Shown piece by piece: positions 57,901 through 64,000 of a stretch of 64,000 nt of DNA (the stretch's first letter is position 1; the number at the start of each line of letters is the position of its first letter). Below the pieces are notes generated by a model, which was not told where the DNA came from, made no database searches, and worked only from the letters and a program-made list of their open reading frames with translations. This DNA is from Voacanga thouarsii (Eukaryota; Streptophyta; Magnoliopsida; Gentianales; Apocynaceae): NCBI GenBank assembly GCA_026120185.1, contig JANUWF010002421.1:496001-560000 (forward strand), in the 5' to 3' direction. The position numbers and the translations under genes are program-made.

Positions 57901-59380
57901 GAACCTTCTACTACACAAGATCCTCATAGATCTAGTAGGATATGTGTGGCACCTGAGAGATATGAATTTCTCATTAGTAACCACAATGACATATTGCTCA
58001 TAAATGAAGATGAGCCTACTACTTACAAAGATGTTCTGAACAGTTCAGAATCTAGCAAATGGCTTGAGGCCATGAAGTCAGAGATGGATTCCGTGCACAA
58101 TAACCAAGTATGGACTTTGGTTGATCCACCCAAAGGAATTAAACCTATTAGGTGCAAATGGGTTTTTAAGAAGAAAACAGACATGGATGGTAACGTCGTT
58201 ACCTATAAAGCACAGCCAGTGGCAAAGGGTTATCGTCAACAATATGACATTGACTATGATGAAACTTTCTCGCCAATAGCCATGTTAAAATTCATCAGGA
58301 TACTCCTAACCATTGCTGCTTATTATGATTATGAGATTTATCAAATGGATGTGGAAACAGCTTTCTTAAACGGAAATCTGACTAATGAAGTATATATGAC
58401 ACAACCTGAGGGTTTCACATCCAATGATAGCACAAAGGTGTGCAAGCTACAAAGGTCCATTTATGGACTTAAGCAAACTTCTAGGAGTTGAAACATCCAT
58501 TTTGATAAAATAATCAAAGAGTTTGGTTTCATTTAAAATATGGATGAACCTTGTGTATACAAGAAGGTCAGTGGGAGTACAATCGTTTTCTTATTACTTT
58601 ATGTATGTGACATATTGCTAATAGGAAATGATATACCTGTCTTGCAAACGGTTAAAGTTTGGTTGTCCAATCAATTCTCCATGAAAGACCTTAGTGGAGA
58701 AACCAATATTCTTGGAATAAGGATTTATAGAGATAGATCTAAAAGGTTGATAGGTCTTTCGCAGTCTATACACATAGATGAAGTGCTAAAGATGATTAGA
58801 ATGGATCAATACAAAAAGGGATTCTTACCCATGTCACATGGTGTAAGCCTTTCAAAGTTAATGTCTCCCAAGACACAAGTTGGAAGGGATCACATGAGTA
58901 AGATTCCATATGCTTCGGCAGTTAGATCTATCATGTACGCTATGATATGTATAAGGCCCGATGTATTTTGTGCTCTCAGTTTGACAAGCAGATACCAATT
59001 TGATCTTAGTGAGGGTAATTTGGTGGCTGTAAAAAACATCCTTAAGTACTTACAAAGGACTAAGTATATGGAGAATGTGATATGAAAATAAACGAGTATA
59101 TTGATGCCAATTTTTAATCTGACAAAGATAATTTCAAATTACAATTCGGCTATGTGTTTATGTTGTGTGGAGGGGCAATAAGTTGGAAGAGTTCCAAATA
59201 AGAGACTATTGCCAACTCTACGACATAAGCTAAGTACATAGCCGCTACTGAATCAACTAAAGATAGAGAGAGTTCCCACGGATGAGAACATAGTTGACCC
59301 GCTTACAAAAGCACTATCCCAAAAGAAACATGATTGCCATGTTGAGTCATTTGGTATTAGATACATAAATGATTAGCCCT
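57901..59380 (+). pseudogene. pol: Copia 2 reverse transcriptase and RNase H pseudogene
   Basis: A long open stretch from 57946 carries WLEAMKSEMDSV, WTLVDPPKGIKPIRCKWVFK, DYDETFSPIAMLKF, YQMDVETAFLNGNL and SIYGLKQ. The catalytic box is LLYVCDILLIGND, the first Asp of YVDD replaced by Cys. Stops follow at 58489 and 58534. RNase H has TLCGGA and IANS..., then AATEST joined directly to the ERVPTDEN-type tail (junction about 59255-59262), the same large deletion as copia 1 plus a further 8-base loss that shifts the frame. Confidence 0.88.
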
Positions 59381-59384
59381 AGCG

Positions 59385-59396
59385 CAAGTGGGGGTT
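59385..59396 (+). other. Polypurine tract of copia 2
   Basis: CAAGTGGGGGTT before the 3' LTR. Confidence 0.87.
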
Positions 59397-60757
59397 TGTT
59401 AATGTTATGCCCTAGAGGCAATCACTTATACATTGTATATGACACATTTTATTTTAATAAAACACATTATTTATCTTACAGTTTCTTTTGTTTACTTTTG
59501 TATAAAATAACTGTTAGATAAAGTCTCTAGTACAACACTGTGTTAAGAAAATCATGATAGGAATCATGATACGAGATTCCTATTATACTGTATGGTGTTA
59601 GTACTTAAATAGTCCCTAGTCATAATATTAATAAGACAGGACATCATTAATGCATTAAGACTAGTATGTGTTAGACTTCCTGATTTGATCAGGCAGTGGT
59701 TCTCATATCCATGAGTATTGAGATACTCAAAGTTAACACGTGGATGCTTGTTAATGGAATAAGTATATTGGATGACCTAACTTTAAGATAATCACATGGA
59801 TAACTATTTAGTGCCAGTAATATAATCTCAATATAGCAAACGTGCAAGTATCCTTAGACTTGATATCTCCAAGGTACTTTGTTTGCTAAGCATTGTGCTT
59901 TGATTCCAATCTCTGGAGCCAGATCGAGAGCAGCCTATAGGATGGATAATGGGTATATTGTGAGGTAAACGAAAGTAGTTGAAAGGGTCAATAAAAGATT
60001 CACCACTCCTAATAGTAGGGGTGAATATCTCACGGCCACTTGTAGGAAATACTACTCGAGAAGTCCTTGGCCAATGCGATTGTGTATTGGAAATAGTTCC
60101 AATTGATACACATCTAGAGTAATGGGTTCCTGGTACAAGTACTATTGTATTCGGTCTAGAATTAATTCTAGAGGGAATTGGTACTAATTCCGTACTCCAA
60201 ACTGAATGAGATATTATATGGTGAAAGGAGTTAATTACACTATAGTTTGTTATTAAAGGGTTCATATCAAGCCACTTGACTTCCTAGACTATTGGGTAGT
60301 CATGATGTGTTGCTAGATACCGCTCATGATCTGGGAATATGGGTTTATTGATTGATGAATTAATAAACCAATCCTGATTAGAATTAATATGATTAATTCT
60401 AATTAATTATGGATTATTAATCTCAAAGACGTTTGGATTGATTCATGTTCACTACCAATTGACTGGGAAACCTAATATGTCACACACAATAGAGGATTAT
60501 ATACTCAAGATGTTATTTGATAACATAATGGGGTTAATTGCGAGAAAGGGAAGTTGTTGTGGACAAATTATAATTAGTTATAATTTATGGTCCAAATTGT
60601 AATTGTGAGAACTTGATGTTTCCAATTATAATTAGAGAATTCTAATTGTTTTAGAATTCTCAATTTTTGGTAGGAGTTTTTCGTGTGATATAAAGATACA
60701 CACGAAACCCTAGTTAAGGGTGATTGTCACGCCACACAACAACTCCAAAAAGCCTTC

Positions 60758-60843
<86 letters not shown>

Positions 60844-61193
60844 TCTTCAGCACAAGAGTAAAAATTACCCTAGCCGCCACTTAGTTTTTCTGCTAGCACA
60901 GTAAACTTCGTGATTGAGTGTGATCCTCTGTGTGGATTTCTGTTAGAGATATTCACACACTATGATTATAGTGGTTGGATATTCAACTCTCGTGGTGATT
61001 CAATCAAGAGGATTGCTGGATCATGCCTCGACTTGAAGAAGGAAAATTTTATTTTTCACACGATCAAAGAAAGTAAAAAGTTGTTACCTTTGTTCTCTAT
61101 ATGTCTTGTTTTTCACACATATGCAAATCCTTGGATGGTATCTCATTTTATTTTTCCGCTGCGCCATATATGATTTGCAAGAAATACCTAATA
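59397..61193 (+). repeat. 3' LTR of copia 2
   Basis: 1797 bp, TGTTAATG...CCTAATA (terminal CA changed to TA). It contains a long (TC)n at 60761-60838. An antisense ORF of 145 codons (60265-59828) is also open in the 5' LTR (54251-53814). Confidence 0.93.
60761..60838 (+). repeat. (TC)n microsatellite, about 39 units
   Basis: Pure TC run at the place where the copia 1 LTRs have only short CT stretches (about 1692 and 9120). Confidence 0.97.
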
Positions 61194-61198
61194 GAGAA

Positions 61199-63520
61199 TT
61201 GGTAATCCATGAATTGGAAACTGTAAAGGAATGTCTTGAGGTTATTTTAAAACTAGTTTGACATCATTGGGACTTAAGGATTGAAAATTGTGAGCAAAAC
61301 ATAATGATGTACCAAACCTTGAAATTTGCAGAATTGCCACTAAAGAACAATTAAAAGCATAAGGTGATCTTATTTACATTTATGGATGAATGAGAAAGTA
61401 ATTGTGTATATGAAGACCTTGTACTCTTGTGAAGAAAATGAAATAAGGAAATGAATTACAAGTGTACAAGGATTATATTTCAGTTCTAGTATAAAATGAA
61501 ATATGAAAGGAAGCAATACCCTTAGTTATTTAGCTATATGTGTGCATTGTCATCGAGGCATAGAATTTTAGTTGTGTTATGAATGGTTATTATTGTAGGC
61601 CGTCCATTGTAAGCTTTGGTGACAATGTTGTGAGTATTTATTTTACTAAGCAATAAGTGGTTCGAGGTGAGTCCCTTGATTTTTAAATCCCAATTCCGCT
61701 AGGTGTTTTCTGAAATAATAGGGCTATGAAATGCCTGAGTTTGTGAAATACTTGGATTGTTGATTCCTTTTTGGAGATGAAATATTTCTGGTATAATGAA
61801 ATGCTTTCCAGATATGGAAATGAGTTATCCTAACATATTTAAAGGAAAACTTTAGTAACTAACATTCCTCGTCTTTCAAATCTCTTGGAGTTACAAAATG
61901 TTTTTCTGGTACGAATAAACGTTTTTTTCACATAGAATCGTATTTTTCTGATATATTCAAGAAAATTCTTTTATTTGAGACTTGCGGGCATCGATTGCCA
62001 TATTTTAACATAAATCATTTTTTTTTTTGGGAAGAATTAGGTATTACAAAGCTTTTGTACATTGAAAACCATGTTTTACACATTGCGCGAGTTTTCAAAA
62101 TTTAGAAACCATATTTCAGTATGATTTTATGGTTCAGCTCACATAGAATTATTTTCTTCAAAATGAATTCGATAGTTTATAAAATGTTATGCTTGGACTG
62201 AGGAATGTGGAAATGTTTTACGAGTTAACTAAACTTTGGTTTTCTAGACTCCGTTTTAATTATGGAATTTTTATGAAATGTAATACAAGTATTTCACTCG
62301 ATCAAATGGAATCTAAGATTACTAAGAATTTCAAATTCTTTTATTACTCGTTAGTCATCGGTTTCGTGCATATGATTGAAAATGCCTGTTATATCCTATT
62401 TCATGACAAGCTTTTCATGTTACATGATTAAATCATGAACTCCTGTCACGTTTTCAAAGCTACTTGCGAAAATCCTGCCATGTGCCATACTTCATGATAT
62501 TTCACGCATGTTCTGCATTTACAAGTTATGGAAAAGGAGTGAAAACCCTTTTCTATTTCTTCGACCTGAATAAGTGGTGTAAGCATTGAGAACTCAACAT
62601 GAGCTATTCTCCTTGCACTGGCTTACATTAGAGATAGATGATCCCACGTAACTTGGCCAGTTTTAGGGTTCATCTTACTTGAAACGGGGTGATTGGACAT
62701 CCCCTTATAGGTCTCCTGAACGTCCCCTCGTTGGTCACCTGATCATATCTGGGTCACCTGAACATCCCTTCGTGGGTAGCTTGAATAACCGTCCCAAGTA
62801 GGTCACCGGCACATGAAATCTTACATACCTGAATTTACATGATTTATACTTGAATTCTTGAAATGATATGTTTTACTCTTGAATTCCTAAAATGGAATAC
62901 ATGCATTACTTGAATTCCTAATTTCCTGCATATGATTTTTTTCGAAATAACACCAGCTTTGCCTGAATCCCTGACGTCCCGAATATGATTTTTTTAGGAA
63001 AGGCACATGGATTTTGCTACCTACATTATTGGATAAACATGAACTCCTGATACATGATTACGCCTATTTACAATTCATGTTGCTACTTACTTTACTATTT
63101 AACCCTAGAAATAGTACATCATTTTACTAGTTATTTTCTTTTTTTTTAGGAAAACACTAGCACACAGAGGACTCATTGAGTGTTTAGCACTCATACAGGT
63201 TTTGTTCTTGACACCTTTTAGAGACCAGTCTCTATCAAAAGATTCCTAAATGTGCCAAGGAGTCAGGAGGCCGTGTCAAGGATGACCGTGATGATGTCGA
63301 TACTATTTGTACATGGTAATAGGATTTAGTTTTTTTGTGGCTCTATGTATCAGATTGTCCTTGTAGTAAAGTGATGTTTTGAAAAACTTCCACTGTATTA
63401 TAAGTTGTTTCGTTGTAAAGACCCTTAGTTTGGGAAGACCAGACGGGGCGAGATCCCTTATTGCAAGGTCTACTATGATATGGTTATAAGGGATGTTACG
63501 CTATTCCTACAGTAAAATCA
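61199..63520 (+). repeat. Gypsy LTR-like fragment F, right part
   Basis: Continues 52955-53377. Chromovirus-LTR landmarks: ACTTGGCCAGTTTTAGGG then GAAACGGGGTGATTGGACA (62650-62700), repeated GTCACCTGA(A/T)CAT units (62700-62770), CACACAGAGGACTCATTGAG (63162-63181), and GACCAGACGGGGCGAGATCC near the end, with a probable terminus GGATGTTAC around 63492. No primer-binding site follows, so it may be a solo or truncated LTR. It is related in layout to 14461-15690 but too divergent to be its partner. The ORF at 62189 is not supported. Confidence 0.55.
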
Positions 63521-63564
63521 CTTGCATCACATATTAGTTGAAAATGGAGAGACAAATTCAGTGC

Positions 63565-64000
63565 AGTCAAAATATGGTAGTTTATCAAATTTTCTTTTAG
63601 CAAATTGAAAACATGAAGGCATTTTTCATTAAAATAAAAAACAGTATCTTTTTCAATAAAGAGGTAATGGGTCTAGAAATTCTTGAGAAATCCAATATGA
63701 ATCTCCTATAGACACCTGTATGAACAAGAAAGCTTTGGATAGCTTTTACTGAAGTAAAAGGAGGAAGTTTCTTAATGGCCTCAATTTTTACCCTATCGAC
63801 CTAAGTATCTTTTCCTAAAATTTTGTGCTTGAGAACAAAACCATCTTAGACCATAAAGTGGCATTTTTCCCAATTGAGAATAAGATTGGTTTCCTTACAC
63901 CATTGAAGTACGTTTTCAAGATTTTGTAAGTACAAATTAAAGGAATCTCCAAATACGGAAAAATCATCCATGAATACTTCTATAATATCTCCTACTAGTT
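63565..64000 (-). pseudogene. pol: Athila-type reverse transcriptase fragment, antisense
   Basis: Read from 63998 on the minus strand, one frame gives LVGDIIEVFMDDFSVFGDSF with the catalytic FMDD box, LENVLQWCKETNLILNWEKC, HFMV, a TAG-interrupted linker, VKIEAIKKLPPFTSVKAIQ and SFLVHTGVYRRFILDFSRIS, then RPITSLLKK. These are the palm, thumb and start of the RNase H connection of an Athila-like pol. Two or three stops occur. The gene is cut by the window edge and ends near 63565 next to fragment F. E1 and E2 lack this region, so it comes from another element. Confidence 0.8.

Larger units (their letters stand above)
53383..61193 (+). mobile_element. Ty1/copia element 2, same family as copia 1
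   Basis: Truncated 5' LTR (53383-54480), partial leader, gag, protease, integrase, reverse transcriptase, RNase H with deletion, polypurine tract and a full 3' LTR (59397-61193). It lacks the end of the 5' LTR and the whole primer-binding site, so it can no longer be copied even in trans. Sequence is close to copia 1 throughout. Confidence 0.93.

Noticed and set aside
62189..62431. 80-codon ORF as a host gene
   Set aside because: Within LTR-like fragment F, no domain, AT-rich and without gene context.

Overview
The window is plant nuclear DNA, most likely from a eudicot, and consists almost entirely of old, nested LTR retrotransposons. The evidence is plant-type Ty1/copia and Ty3/gypsy polyproteins, primer-binding sites complementary to initiator tRNA-Met or tRNA-Asp, long AT-rich LTRs, chromodomain-bearing gypsy integrases, Athila-type gag and env-like ORFs, and a CACTA transposon end. 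I found no host gene, no structural rRNA or tRNA gene and no CRISPR array. The genus cannot be named from the sequence alone. Almost every coding region carries stops, frameshifts or deletions.

Layout: (1) 1-14460 is a minus-strand gypsy element, A, that keeps only gag and protease. Its left LTR is split by copia element 1 (333-9492). (2) 14461-36663 is a chromovirus, C, with a 5' LTR remnant, leader ORF, gag-pol and the start of a 3' LTR. Its integrase is split by a second, long-LTR chromovirus, D (19975-34217, Tekay/Del-like). (3) 36664-50478 is a pol-less Athila element, E1. Its 3' LTR is split by a second Athila element, E2 (41319-50210), which keeps gag and an env-like ORF but no pol. 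(4) 50479-52954 holds microsatellites, about twelve copies of a ~151-bp tandem repeat, and one end of a CACTA transposon. (5) 52955-63520 is a degenerate gypsy-type LTR fragment, F, split by copia element 2 (53383-61193). (6) The last ~440 bases are an antisense Athila-type reverse transcriptase remnant that runs off the window.

Four insertions are proven by identical 5-bp target duplications: GAAAT for copia 1, TATTG for D, AAGAA for E2 and GAGAA for copia 2. These fix the order of events: A before copia 1, C before D, E1 before E2, and F before copia 2.

No element is autonomous as it stands. The points most worth a second look are: acidic leader ORFs with SUMO-interaction-like motifs upstream of gag in both chromoviruses; a tRNA-like A-box/B-box module inside both LTRs of D; an identical RNase H deletion in both copia copies, implying spread of an already defective lineage; repeated GC-rich modules in the Athila LTR promoters, with similar blocks in an unrelated copia leader; and the 151-bp tandem array next to the CACTA end. 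All differences and repeat counts were made by eye; family assignments rest on recognised motifs, not on database searches.
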